A DNA stretch of 64,000 nt from Microcoleus sp. FACHB-831 (lineage in GTDB: Bacteria; Cyanobacteriota; Cyanobacteriia; Cyanobacteriales; FACHB-T130): positions 1 through 64,000 of the forward strand of contig NZ_JACJON010000053.1 of NCBI RefSeq assembly GCF_014695585.1, written 5' to 3'. Under the pieces are notes generated by a model. That model saw only the letters and a list, made by a program, of their open reading frames with translations, had not been told where the DNA came from and did no database searches. Below, in pieces: positions 1-8,025 of this stretch; position 1 is the first letter of the stretch, and every line of letters begins with the position of its first letter. Position numbers and translations under genes: made by a program.

Positions 1-45
1 AAGCTCTAGATTTAGCGATTAGTCAGGCCTTTAGTCAAGTTTCCC

Positions 46-1225
46 TTAAAGACATTCGTAATTGGTTTGCTCACTCCTGTTACTGTATCTCACATATTTG
101 AGAAAAGCTATATCAAAATAAGCGATTATCTCGTCAAACCAACGGATAATAGTATTGTTGCTATTGGGAAAATATTGTTTAGCTTTTGAGAGCCAAATAC
201 CCAGTTTAAAGACTGCTGTATACCAATCATTAGTTTTATTAAAAATGCTTCTAATTTTCTTTTTTAATTCATGCATTGCTTTGAGAATAGAAGACACCGC
301 TTTTACTTGAATAAGCTTAGTTTGTTGCTCCTCATTTAAATCTGACTCATTTTTAAGTAGAACGTATTTACTTTTCTTTATTCCGTCTAAGAATTTTTCA
401 TATTCGGCCTTTTTTGATGATGTTTTTGCTTTTTTTATTAACTCTTCTATATGCCGCTTTTCCCGTTTTCTCTGCGTATCTAGTTCCTTATTTATCTGAA
501 CCATGACGTGAAATCTATCTGCAACTACTTGAGCTTTAGGCATTAATTCTGTAACTAAATTTTTATACCCTTTCCATAAATCTATACTGACTTCCTCTAT
601 TTGTTCTAAAACTTCACTTCCCCATTCTGTAAGGGTGTTCTTGATTACCTCAGCCGTGCGATTGCTTAAAACTACGAGTAATTTAGATGTATCTAAATCT
701 ACTAATACTGCACAGTAATTACCTTTTCCTTTAATCAGAGCTATCTCATCGATTCCAAGTCTTTTTAAGTTTAAAGGTTTTGAATCTAATAATTCTGCGG
801 ATGCGTCCTTTAACATACGTTCTATCTCTTCCGTTGTTACTATCCCTTTTGAGGCTATAGTATGAATGTCATTTTCTAAAACTTCTTGTATTATTTGGTG
901 TGCGAGCCGTTTTGTATAAGTCCTTTTCTTCCTCACAAACTCTAGGTCTTCGCTAAAGGGTTTTCTACATTTTTCACATTTGAATTGTCGCCTATTAATT
1001 TCTAAATATACTGATTTCTCCCCAAATGGTAAGTCTTTAATAATGTGTCGATGATTTTGATGTAATTTATGACTGATTGTGCCACACTTAAGGCAAGTAC
1101 TATATGACTTTTTTGATTTATTGTAAGATTATTCCAATCTCAGCATGAAGACGATGTGATATAACTTTTACATCGCTTAAATCAAGAAGCTCTGTTAAAA
1201 TTTTAATATTTTTTTTGCTGACCAT
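46..1225 (-). pseudogene. ISL3-family transposase, frameshifted
   Basis: Transposase of the ISL3 DDE family. The main frame (46-936, 296 codons) carries the core, with GIDEIALIKGKGNY and a VADRFHVMVQ segment. Reading on upstream in the same frame past the GTG at 936 gives an N-terminal zinc ribbon with two C-x2-C pairs (TCLKCG and FKCEKC). The likely ATG at 1225 opens 35 codons (MVSKKNIKIL...) in another frame that hits TAA at 1118-1120, so the gene is broken near 1120. After the residues AYFD (about base 110) the product no longer resembles an ISL3 C-terminus and stops at 46, so the 3' end also looks replaced. A remnant is more likely than an active element; terminal repeats were not identified. 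Confidence 0.75.
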
Positions 1226-1682
1226 AATTGTAAATGCACCAAAAATACTAGGACTATATTTATATCCAACAATAAATATTGCCTAGATGTCAAGCATGGC
1301 AGCATTTTAAGTCTTTTTTTGATATACTTATTAATCTTGTTTTCTCTTATTAACTAATAATTTGGCATAACAAGTACTGAAGAACCATAATTTTTAATGT
1401 TGTTATTGATTAATTTAGTATAAAAAAATGGGGTATTGCCTTAATTGGGATTCCAGTAATTTTTAAAATTTAAGACCTACTTTCCAGGCTGCACCTCACG
1501 CTAATAATCCTTTCTTTAAGTGGAATTATATACCTTAAAATTTCCTGATTTTTGCCGAAAAATACACTCCAAAAAAAATTATGTAAAGGTGGTTGGGGGG
1601 ACTCCCCCTAATTCCGGCTTTTTGCCATGTGCCTAATAAAAAGCCTCTAAATCCCAATTTTTAATTAGGTTGGGAGATATCT
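1226..1682. other. AT-rich spacer without a gene
   Basis: No convincing coding frame was seen. The stretch is strongly AT-rich. Near its right end is a short hairpin, GGGGG-act-CCCCC (1596-1608), of a kind often scattered through cyanobacterial spacers. It separates the transposase remnant from the 3' end of the molybdoenzyme gene. Confidence 0.4.
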
Positions 1683-2390
1683 TTACAACCCTGCAAACCA
1701 CTCGTAACCCTGATCCTCCCAGTATCCCTTTGCAGGCAGCAGATCGCTAACTAACCTAATACCAGTTACCCATTTACTCAGCTTGTAGCCAAGCTTAATA
1801 GGTGAAGCTAGACGTAGAGGCGCACCGTTATCAATAGGCAAAGGTTGCCCATTTTTTTGATAAGCCATTAAAGTTTGGGGGTGCATAGCAGAAGCAATAT
1901 CCCAACTTTCGTAATAGCCATCAGCAGACATAAAGTAAACATAACGAACAGTAGATTTAGGTTGGACAAGAGACACAATATCCCGCAATCGCACGCCCCC
2001 CCATTGCACAATTGCTGCCCAACCTTCAACGCAGACATGGCGAATTGTCATCGAAGTTAGGGGCATTCCTTCGATATTTTCCATGCTAAGACTTAGAGGG
2101 TTATTAACTTCACCATCAACCGTCAAACGAAATGCTAAAGGATCGATTTTTGGAGTAAACCTGAAGCTATTGACTATCAGACCATTTGGTTCAATTTCGC
2201 TGGTAGGAAATTCCGGTACGGGCTTTTGAGGATTAAATAGTAAAGTTTCTACACTTTGGTTGAGGGGTTCAAATGCTTTTCCAGCAATACTATCAACCAC
2301 ATTTAACGCACACCCTCCCAACATTAAATTCATGCTGGATAGCCCCGATAACTGTAAAAATCGGCGACGAGGTATTAAAATTTTACGCAT
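1683..2390 (-). CDS. Tat-exported molybdopterin-dependent oxidoreductase (sulfite oxidase fold)
   Basis: Small oxidoreductase of the sulfite oxidase/MsrP-like molybdopterin fold, 235 residues. The N-terminus has a twin-arginine signal, RRRFLQLSG, followed by a hydrophobic stretch with a Cys (GGCAL), so it is probably exported and perhaps lipid-anchored. The conserved Cys expected to bind molybdenum is in RHVCVEGW (about residue 120). Family members lack the dimerisation domain of true sulfite oxidases. The gene starts 9 bp after the stop of the cytochrome b gene upstream, so the two form an operon in which the cytochrome should pass electrons to or from this subunit. The substrate is unknown; methionine sulfoxide reduction as in MsrP is only a possibility. 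Confidence 0.85.
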   Translation of the reverse strand: MRKILIPRRRFLQLSGLSSMNLMLGGCALNVVDSIAGKAFEPLNQSVETLLFNPQKPVPEFPTSEIEPNGLIVNSFRFTPKIDPLAFRLTVDGEVNNPLSLSMENIEGMPLTSMTIRHVCVEGWAAIVQWGGVRLRDIVSLVQPKSTVRYVYFMSADGYYESWDIASAMHPQTLMAYQKNGQPLPIDNGAPLRLASPIKLGYKLSKWVTGIRLVSDLLPAKGYWEDQGYEWFAGL

Positions 2391-2399
2391 ATAATATCT

Positions 2400-3002
2400 C
2401 TACCAAAACATAGAATCTATCAGGCGCGAACCTCCTGATTTCAAAGCCAACCAGGAGTGAACTATTGCAAAAACAATAAATATCGGCACTGATGTAAGGT
2501 GAACAATTCTCAGTGCTTGCCAATTACCAAAACAATCTACAATCCAGTAGAATTGGGCTGGTTTATACATACCTAATCCAGTAAATATGGCAAGCAACAA
2601 GACCGGAATTATGGCAGTGTAGGCTAACCGATGCCAAGCATAATTTTTGCGCTTGGGATTTTTACTAAGTTGTAAAGCTTTGAGATCTTTACTGCTGGCA
2701 AACCGATGCTTCCAGCGTCGGGTGATGAGAATGTAAATACCGTACCAAAGCAAATTGAGCGAAAATATCCACATAGCGGCAAAATGCCAATGTCTGCCTC
2801 CAGCAAGCCAACCACCTAGTAAAAATATGATGGGGAAATGCCAGCCAGTGCGTCCGCCAAAAACGGGGTTGGCGTTATAAATTTGCAGTCCGCTGGTAAT
2901 CATTAACAGCAGGCTAACGATATTAATCCAGTGGAAAGTTTTTGCCGCGATCGCCTGGTACGGTATAGTTCGACCTGTTTTAGATGGTGCAGATAAATTC
3001 AT
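2400..3002 (-). CDS. cytochrome b561-type membrane subunit
   Basis: Integral membrane di-heme cytochrome b of the bacterial b561/Ni-hydrogenase cytochrome type, about 200 residues with four or five hydrophobic segments. Candidate heme-ligand histidines are seen in KTFHWINIV near the N-terminus, GGRHWHF, and the late pair RIVHLTS and AIVHSWL. I start it at the ATG at 3002 (MNLSAPSK); the longer frame begins with TTG at 3026. It is followed after 9 bp by the exported molybdoenzyme, a common pairing in which the cytochrome links the quinone pool to the periplasmic enzyme. Role in the pair is inferred from context. Confidence 0.8.
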   Translation of the reverse strand: MNLSAPSKTGRTIPYQAIAAKTFHWINIVSLLLMITSGLQIYNANPVFGGRTGWHFPIIFLLGGWLAGGRHWHFAAMWIFSLNLLWYGIYILITRRWKHRFASSKDLKALQLSKNPKRKNYAWHRLAYTAIIPVLLLAIFTGLGMYKPAQFYWIVDCFGNWQALRIVHLTSVPIFIVFAIVHSWLALKSGGSRLIDSMFW

Positions 3003-3089
3003 ATACGCTGCCCGAAACCAGCACAAACTGGATTAATGGAATAAGTATGGCGATCGCCACAACGATTGCATATCACTTAAGAAAATATT

Positions 3090-3111
3090 CCCCGCACGAC
3101 TATGTGCGGGG
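3090..3111 (-). terminator. hairpin downstream of the lipoprotein gene
   Basis: CCCCGCAC and GTGCGGGG form an 8-bp GC-rich stem with a 6-nt loop. Read on the minus strand it is followed by AATATTTTCTT. It lies about 70 bp beyond the stop of the lipoprotein gene and before the cytochrome b gene, so it fits a factor-independent terminator separating the two. Confidence 0.6.
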
Positions 3112-3182
3112 TGCAATACAGTCTAAAGCAACTCCTCTAATTTTCCCCTACGGGAGTTGGCTAAACAAAAAGCAGGCAACAG

Positions 3183-3419
3183 TTATGGGGTCTTGGTCGG
3201 TGCCGGACTTGCTTTCTTAGCGGCAGGGGAGGGTGCTGCCTTGCTACCTGCGGCGGGCGAGGGGCTAGCTGCGGGCGATGCGTTGCTACCTGCGGCGGGA
3301 GTTTCCTTCTTGGTATCAGCGGCTGGGCTAGGGCCTTTGTTGCTCTCATCCCCACCACAGGAAGCCAGACCAGCCGTTAGTATCACACAGGCGATTAAAG
3401 AAAGCACTTTGAAATTCAT
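3183..3419 (-). CDS. small Ala/Pro-rich lipoprotein
   Basis: 78-residue secreted lipoprotein of unknown function. The start is the ATG at 3419 (MNFKVLSLIA), preceded by a strong GAGGAGA ribosome-binding site. A hydrophobic signal peptide ends in the lipobox LASC, placing the lipidated Cys around residue 22. The rest is low complexity: repeated PAAGS, SPAAS and SPAAKK blocks encoded by near-repeats of GC-rich DNA, typical of a flexible tether. No domain is recognisable. The ribosome-binding region is unusual because it is complementary to the conserved loop of the cyanobacterial sRNA Yfr1 (see the separate site). Confidence 0.7.
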   Translation of the reverse strand: MNFKVLSLIACVILTAGLASCGGDESNKGPSPAADTKKETPAAGSNASPAASPSPAAGSKAAPSPAAKKASPAPTKTP

Positions 3420-3423
3420 ATGT

Positions 3424-3433
3424 CTCCTCACAC
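3424..3433 (-). promoter_or_regulatory. ribosome-binding site with Yfr1 complementarity
   Basis: On the minus strand the leader reads GTGTGAGGAG just before the lipoprotein ATG. It serves as the Shine-Dalgarno region. It is also the exact reverse complement of CTCCTCACAC, the unpaired core known from the sRNA Yfr1. Known Yfr1 targets are outer-membrane protein mRNAs blocked at the ribosome-binding site. Control here is inferred from complementarity only. Confidence 0.45.
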
Positions 3434-3766
3434 TTTTAAGTATTTCTACTTTGGATAAGAATTGTATCACTACCTTACGGCTATTGCTTCAGGATGATCG
3501 ATCTTATAGTATAAATCCTTACTCTTTTGGCTGCCAAATACCGTATCTTGTTGACGGCAGTAGCCGATGAAACTAGGGGAATGCAAGTCTATCGGCGATC
3601 GCGCTACCGCAACTCCTGCCTAGCACGTCCAGTCGTTGTAGATTATCAGGAGGTGGAGGTTGAAGACCGAGGCAAGCTTTATCAGCCTTTAACGGCCAAT
3701 CGACCGCATTCCCCACCTGCTAAAACTGTTATAAGGTTGCTATTAACTGAAAGAGGTTGAAATTTT
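3434..3766. other. spacer between divergent lipoprotein and bestrophin genes
   Basis: It should hold the promoters of both flanking genes. A plus-strand open frame (3527-3760) exists, but it has no family resemblance and biased composition, and I do not call it. The bestrophin ribosome-binding site (AGAGG) is at its right end. Confidence 0.4.
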
Positions 3767-4693
3767 ATGAAAATAGACAAAATGGAATGGTTCCAAATAA
3801 CTTTCCGCTACAAAGGCTCAGTCATTCCATCTATTTTATTTCGCGTATTGTGCTGCGGTTTATTTGGTTTTTTAATTTCTTTAATCTACCACTACTATAA
3901 ATTTCCTTTAGCCGCAAAAAGTCTGGAAAGCGTAGTCCCCAGTATTGTTTTAGGTTTGTTGTTGGTCTTTCGTACAAATACGGCTTACGAGCGCTTTTGG
4001 GAAGGCCGTAAATGCTGGGGAACTTTAGTAAATACCGTCCGGAATCTGGCGCGGCAAATTTGGGTATCGGTTGAAGAAAATGAACCAGAGGATAGAACAA
4101 AAAAAATTGCTGCCTTGCGGCTATTAGTTGCTTTTTGCGTGGCTACCAAGTTGCATCTAAGAGGGCAGCTTATGAATAGCGAGTTAGAAGAGTTGATGTC
4201 AGAAGACCAGTATTTTAAGCTCAAAACCATGAACAATCCCCCACTAGAGGTTGCTTTCTGGATTGCAGATTACCTACAGCAGCAGCATGACCGCGATCGC
4301 CTACCTATCTACCAACTCACAGCTATAAATAATTTAGTGAATATTATGGTTGATATGTTAGGTGCGTGCGAACGTATTTTAAAAACGCCTATACCCCTAG
4401 CTTATGCAATTCACCTTAAGCAACTTTTGTTGATTTATTGTCTATTATTACCTTTTCAGATGGTAAACAATTTAGGTTGGGGAACCGGGCCAATTGTCGG
4501 TCTAATAAGTTTTACATTGTTTGGAATTGAAGAAATTGGCATTGAAATTGAAAATCCTTTTGGACACGATCCCAACGATCTGCCCCTCGATGCAATTTGC
4601 GCCACAATGCGCCGAAATATTGAAGATCTAATCTCGCTTAGTCCCAGCGTCCACTCAAGCGTAAATGATTTAAAGAAAATAGACAGGAAATAA
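3767..4693 (+). CDS. bestrophin-family anion channel
   Basis: 308-residue membrane protein of the bestrophin / RFP-TM family, which form pentameric chloride or anion channels; plant relatives act in thylakoids. Visible are the N-terminal hydrophobic helix (RVLCCGLFGFLISLIYHYY), a second segment near SIVLGLLLVFRTNTAYERFWEGR containing the family-typical R-N-x-x-Y-x-R-W pattern, and a late hydrophobic pair around LLLIYCLLLPFQM. The length fits bacterial members. The start ATG has AGAGG about 10 nt upstream. It stands alone between a lipoprotein gene and an exonuclease gene. Ion selectivity and membrane location cannot be read from sequence. Confidence 0.85.
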   Translation: MKIDKMEWFQITFRYKGSVIPSILFRVLCCGLFGFLISLIYHYYKFPLAAKSLESVVPSIVLGLLLVFRTNTAYERFWEGRKCWGTLVNTVRNLARQIWVSVEENEPEDRTKKIAALRLLVAFCVATKLHLRGQLMNSELEELMSEDQYFKLKTMNNPPLEVAFWIADYLQQQHDRDRLPIYQLTAINNLVNIMVDMLGACERILKTPIPLAYAIHLKQLLLIYCLLLPFQMVNNLGWGTGPIVGLISFTLFGIEEIGIEIENPFGHDPNDLPLDAICATMRRNIEDLISLSPSVHSSVNDLKKIDRK

Positions 4694-4988
4694 AAGGCAG
4701 CAGATAAAAGACAGGAGTAATAGCTTTTTGTATTTTGCAAGCATCGCCAGTAGGTAACTAAAAATTTGCCTTGTACGCGCATCTCTTTACTACGATTTGC
4801 AAGAATCGGGAATTCGTTATTGTACTAATTAGGAGTAATATAGCAAGAATTGCTCTTAACACACTGGCATTTAAATAGATATTCACTTTTTTGAGTCCGT
4901 CTGCTCCCACAACTTACCTCAATTATTAGATTCTAATCTCAGCGTTGAGGTGCAAACTGAAAAATTTTAGCCAAAACCATTTCAGGCG

Positions 4989-5894
4989 ATGCCATATCTT
5001 ACAAACGCTAACGAAATCAGAACCAAAATTGCTGAATATGCCCAAGCAGAAATACTTTGGGTAGATACAGAAGTTGCCGATTATCAAACTTCCAAGCCAA
5101 GACTGTCTTTGATTCAGGTATTAGATGACCCCAGCGATCTAACAGGCGATCGCGTTTATATTCTAGATGTCCTAGACCAACCGGAACTCGCGGTCTATTT
5201 TATTGACAAAATTATGGTCAATTCCGCGATTCAGAAAGTGTTTCACAATGCAAGTTATGATATCAAGTTTTTGGGCAAAACTAAAGCTAAAAATGTTAGC
5301 TGCACCTTAGAAGTAGCGAAACAGATTCCTTACTACATCCTGCCCGTACCTGACTTGAAACTGCAAACTTTGGTTCGCGAACTCTGCAACGTCCCAGAAG
5401 TAGATAAAAGCCTGCAAGGTAGTAACTGGGGACAGCGACCTCTGACCAAAAGCCAATTGCACTACGCAAAAATGGATGTAGTTTACCTCGCTCAGGTGGA
5501 TCAGCAACTACTACAACGCAAGCAGTTGAGCGACCCAAACCCAGCGACGGAGGATATAACAGCACTTAGCCAACGCTATCGGTCGATTGAGCAACAGTGG
5601 AAGTTACTCGATACAGAGCTAACCCACATCAAAGACAGGCTAAAAGCGGCGATGCAGGCTAAGAACATCTCAGAAACTGATTATTTCAAACTATCCCCTA
5701 GAGAGCAAACTACTAAGAAAGTCGCCTTTGACGAACTTGCCAAACTCAGCCAAGCTTCTGGGGTTGCATTGGATTTTCCCCTCAAGCTGACGAAAGACCT
5801 TCAAAAACAGTTGGGAGGCTTGATTGAGCAACTCCCAGTTGAAGACGAAACAACTACCATCTGGCGTTTGATGCCTAAAGAACAGGAGGAGTAA
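4989..5894 (+). CDS. RNase D-like 3'-5' exonuclease
   Basis: 301-residue protein with a DEDDy exonuclease domain. Exo I is WVDTEVADY (D and E metal ligands, about residues 26-28), Exo II is FHNASYDIKFL with the conserved D, and Exo III is YAKMDVVYL (Y-x3-D). RNase D trims the 3' ends of stable RNAs, including tRNA precursors. The C-terminal 120 residues are charged, with a helical stretch (RSIEQQWKLLDTEL), and could be a divergent nucleic-acid-binding region; no clear HRDC domain. It is shorter than the E. coli enzyme (about 375). Two hairpins follow the stop. Confidence 0.85.
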   Translation: MPYLTNANEIRTKIAEYAQAEILWVDTEVADYQTSKPRLSLIQVLDDPSDLTGDRVYILDVLDQPELAVYFIDKIMVNSAIQKVFHNASYDIKFLGKTKAKNVSCTLEVAKQIPYYILPVPDLKLQTLVRELCNVPEVDKSLQGSNWGQRPLTKSQLHYAKMDVVYLAQVDQQLLQRKQLSDPNPATEDITALSQRYRSIEQQWKLLDTELTHIKDRLKAAMQAKNISETDYFKLSPREQTTKKVAFDELAKLSQASGVALDFPLKLTKDLQKQLGGLIEQLPVEDETTTIWRLMPKEQEE

Positions 5895-5912
5895 TTGCTA
5901 GAAACAGCTAGA

Positions 5913-5961
5913 GCGAGGCAGAGCCTCGCAACCCTCGTTCCCAGGCTCCAGCCTGGGAACG
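5913..5961. repeat. tandem hairpins, CGTTCCCAGGCT dispersed repeat
   Basis: Two adjacent inverted repeats follow the exonuclease gene. The first is GCGAGGC-aga-GCCTCGC (5913-5929). The second has arms CGTTCCCAGGCT and AGCCTGGGAACG around a 2-nt CC loop (5936-5961). The second belongs to a family also found near 29754, 36176, 36579 and 50692 in this window. It may act as a terminator, but its scatter indicates a mobile or amplified repeat. Confidence 0.75.
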
Positions 5962-6081
5962 AAAATATATAGGCGGAGCCTCCCCCCATGAAATTAATCA
6001 AACTGTTACAGTTCTTGACAGAGTTGGCAGACAGGCTCAGGCGGAGTGATAGCATTCCCTAGATAACGTTGAGAGAAATTT

Positions 6082-6507
6082 ATGGCAGAAACCCTTACTG
6101 GACAAACTCCCATATTTGGCGGCCACACTGGTGGTTTGCTAACCAAAGCAGAACGAGAAGAAAAGTACGCCATCACCTGGACTAGCCCCAAAGAGCAAGT
6201 ATTTGAGATGCCGACAGGTGGCGCTGCCGTCATGCGGCAAGGTGACAACCTGCTGTACCTGGCTCGCAAAGAATACTGCATTGCTTTGGGCGGTCAACAG
6301 TTGCGGGCAAAGTTCAAAATCAACAACTACAAAATTTACCGGATTTTCCCCAACGGTGAAATACAGTATCTGCATCCCAAGGATGGTGTATTCCCTGAGA
6401 AGGTCAATGCAGGTCGTCCTTATGTGGGCAAGATAGATCGCAACATTGGCAACAACCCAGATCCTGCCAAAGTGAAGTTCAGCGGAAAGACTACTTTCCA
6501 GGTATAG
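6082..6507 (+). CDS. psaD: photosystem I reaction centre subunit II (PsaD)
   Basis: 141-residue stromal/cytoplasmic subunit of photosystem I that docks ferredoxin and stabilises PsaC. Hallmarks are the N-terminal [39 protein letters not shown]-like [10 protein letters not shown], the basic stretch [17 protein letters not shown], and the tail [20 protein letters not shown]. The length is typical of cyanobacterial PsaD. It is monocistronic: hairpin repeats lie upstream of its promoter region and another follows the stop. Expression is expected to be strong and light-responsive, although no specific operator was recognised. Confidence 0.98.
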   Translation: MAETLTGQTPIFGGHTGGLLTKAEREEKYAITWTSPKEQVFEMPTGGAAVMRQGDNLLYLARKEYCIALGGQQLRAKFKINNYKIYRIFPNGEIQYLHPKDGVFPEKVNAGRPYVGKIDRNIGNNPDPAKVKFSGKTTFQV

Positions 6508-6535
6508 CAGCCTAACGCGCTATATAAAACTATTA

Positions 6536-6560
6536 GTAGGGTGGGCAGTGCCCACCCTAC
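6536..6560. repeat. hairpin repeat downstream of psaD
   Basis: GTAGGGTGGGCA and TGCCCACCCTAC form a 12-bp perfect stem around a single G. It sits 29 bp after the psaD stop and could terminate transcription. A 15-bp piece of the same sequence (TAGGGTGGGCAGTGC) recurs at 13169-13183 inside the RES toxin frame, so this is a dispersed repeat. Confidence 0.65.
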
Positions 6561-6726
6561 TTTCTATCGCTATCTATAAATTAACTTTTGATTAAAAAAT
6601 ATTCTTTTTGCTTGATGAAGAGAGATCTAATCAAACGCAGATGGCTATGTATTTCATGCTTGAGTTTGTCAATGGACATCTGTAGATGAAACTAAGAGTA
6701 TTTATCCATTAAATGTCAAAGGTCGG

Positions 6727-6948
6727 GTGTGTATTATTGATACTTCTTATGAGGGCGCTAAATTTAGTTTAGGCGAGGTATCCAATAATCGAATCCGCAC
6801 CAGCACTAGGCAAGTAATTATCAAGCAGGGAAACTTCTTGGGAGTAGCAGGTTACAACCAGGGTGCAGGAATCTATCCTTACTATTTGTTAAAAACTGTT
6901 GAGCCTATTACATCCTGTTATTTAATTTACTTTGCTGAAAAAGCTTAA
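6727..6948 (+). pseudogene. possible gene remnant, unknown function
   Basis: An open frame of 73 codons can start at a GTG. The frame stays open upstream through VDETKSIYPLNVKGR without a good start codon or ribosome-binding site. The composition looks protein-like (IIDTSYEGAKFSLGEV, GNFLGVAGYNQG). I do not recognise a family. A decayed 3' part of a gene is the simplest reading; a short real gene is possible. Confidence 0.3.
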
Positions 6949-7065
6949 ATTATAAAATAATTTAAGGCGGCTGGTTGTACTGCTTTTGTGCCATCGATCC
7001 GGTAATCCTTTAGCTTAAAGCAGTTGAATACCCGTTTTAGGGGTAAAAAGTTACTTAAAAACTAA

Positions 7066-7098
7066 ATACGCGATCTGTGACAACCACAAATCGCGTAT
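7066..7098 (-). terminator. hairpin downstream of chaB-like gene
   Basis: ATACGCGAT and ATCGCGTAT form a 9-bp perfect stem with a 15-nt loop, about 30 bp after the ChaB-like gene stop on the minus strand. The following sequence is A/T-rich but lacks a long T-run, so function is plausible, not sure. Confidence 0.45.
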
Positions 7099-7129
7099 AT
7101 GAATCAATTTAAGCTCTAGCAAAAAGGCA

Positions 7130-7375
7130 TTAATTACCGCCAGACTGGACAGATTTAAAGCGTTGGTTGGTATCGTCTGGCTTGCGATGCCATTTGCCAT
7201 CTGGCCCTTTGTCGTAGTTTTGTTCTATAGTGTTCCAGGCAACACGAGTAGCGGAAGCTTCGTCCATACCGTTGTCGCTCGCGCTGTTAAAGGCAGCAAC
7301 AAAAATCTGCTGAGCACCATCAAGTAGCTGTTCTTTTATTTCTGAAGGAAATTCATCGAGTTGCTTCTGAGCCAT
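7130..7375 (-). CDS. ChaB family protein
   Basis: 81-residue soluble protein of the ChaB family. The family was named for a putative regulator of the E. coli ChaA cation antiporter, but its biochemical role is unclear. Recognisable features are the N-terminal helix LDEFPSEIKEQLLDGAQQIFVAAFNSA, the ASATRVAWNTIEQNYDKG segment, and KWHRKP. GGAG lies about 8 nt before the ATG. No chaA-like transporter is adjacent, so the gene seems to be a stand-alone cyanobacterial version, perhaps stress-related. Confidence 0.8.
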   Translation of the reverse strand: MAQKQLDEFPSEIKEQLLDGAQQIFVAAFNSASDNGMDEASATRVAWNTIEQNYDKGPDGKWHRKPDDTNQRFKSVQSGGN

Positions 7376-7633
7376 AACCCACTCCTATTTTATTTGCTTT
7401 TAAGTTCATCGTAAGAAACTCTGCATAAAATTACCTCTTTCTCGGAGGTAGTTACAGGCTCTATCTGAAGACTGATATAATGTGAATTACTTTTGTATAA
7501 AAGGCATAAAATATATTTCTCAAGCATCTAAACGGAAGTGCGGTGTTATGCAGAGCGGTTTTTATTTCAGGGCGATCGCTTTAATGTAAAGTAGTTGGGC
7601 CAATAGAAACTGATTGCAGCGAGGTTAAAAAGT

Positions 7634-7897
7634 ATGGGTATGCCTTGTGAAGTAAATAGCATTCTAAAACTAAAGCGATCGCAAGGATTTCCAGACCATT
7701 TAAAGGTAGGCGTAAAACATCAAACGTCTAAAGAAGGCTACCGAATTATTCCTATCGATGTACCCATTGCTCTTGTAGATGAAGATTGGGTTGCTCATGC
7801 AGATATTGTTATTCGCAAACTAACTTGGGAAAACAATAAAACTACTATGGAATTTGAAATAAAAAGAATATATAGCCACCCCCTCTCAGTTAAATGA
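7634..7897 (+). CDS. DUF2584 family protein
   Basis: 87-residue protein with the start MGMPCEVNSILKL, which I recognise as the conserved opening of the cyanobacterial DUF2584 family. No function is established. The sequence is compact and soluble-looking, with a mix of predicted beta strands (YRIIPIDVPIALV, ADIVIRKLTWENNKTTMEFEIKRIY) and no membrane segment. GAGG lies about 10 nt upstream of the ATG. It precedes trpE on the same strand by about 130 bp, without evident linkage. Confidence 0.7.
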   Translation: MGMPCEVNSILKLKRSQGFPDHLKVGVKHQTSKEGYRIIPIDVPIALVDEDWVAHADIVIRKLTWENNKTTMEFEIKRIYSHPLSVK

Positions 7898-8025
7898 CCA
7901 AAGGATAAGCAGGTTGTTTGCAAGACTTTATAATGAAAGACTGGGCAGCAAGCGCGATCGCGGCGCTATAGCGCTTCGCGTGGCTGAAAGTGCAACGCAT
8001 ACCCATATCCAAAACACCTAAAGTT

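Noticed and set aside
3424-3433. CTCCTCACAC on the plus strand as a yfr1 gene
   Set aside because: The flanks lack the two stems and the 3' oligo-U of Yfr1; it is simply the reverse complement of a ribosome-binding site.
3527-3760. 77-codon plus-strand frame before bestrophin
   Set aside because: No family resemblance, no ribosome-binding site, and Arg/Pro-rich composition typical of chance frames.
7898-8025. Trp attenuator or T-box upstream of trpE
   Set aside because: No leader peptide with Trp codons and no terminator/antiterminator pair; only a HIP1-containing repeat hairpin is seen.
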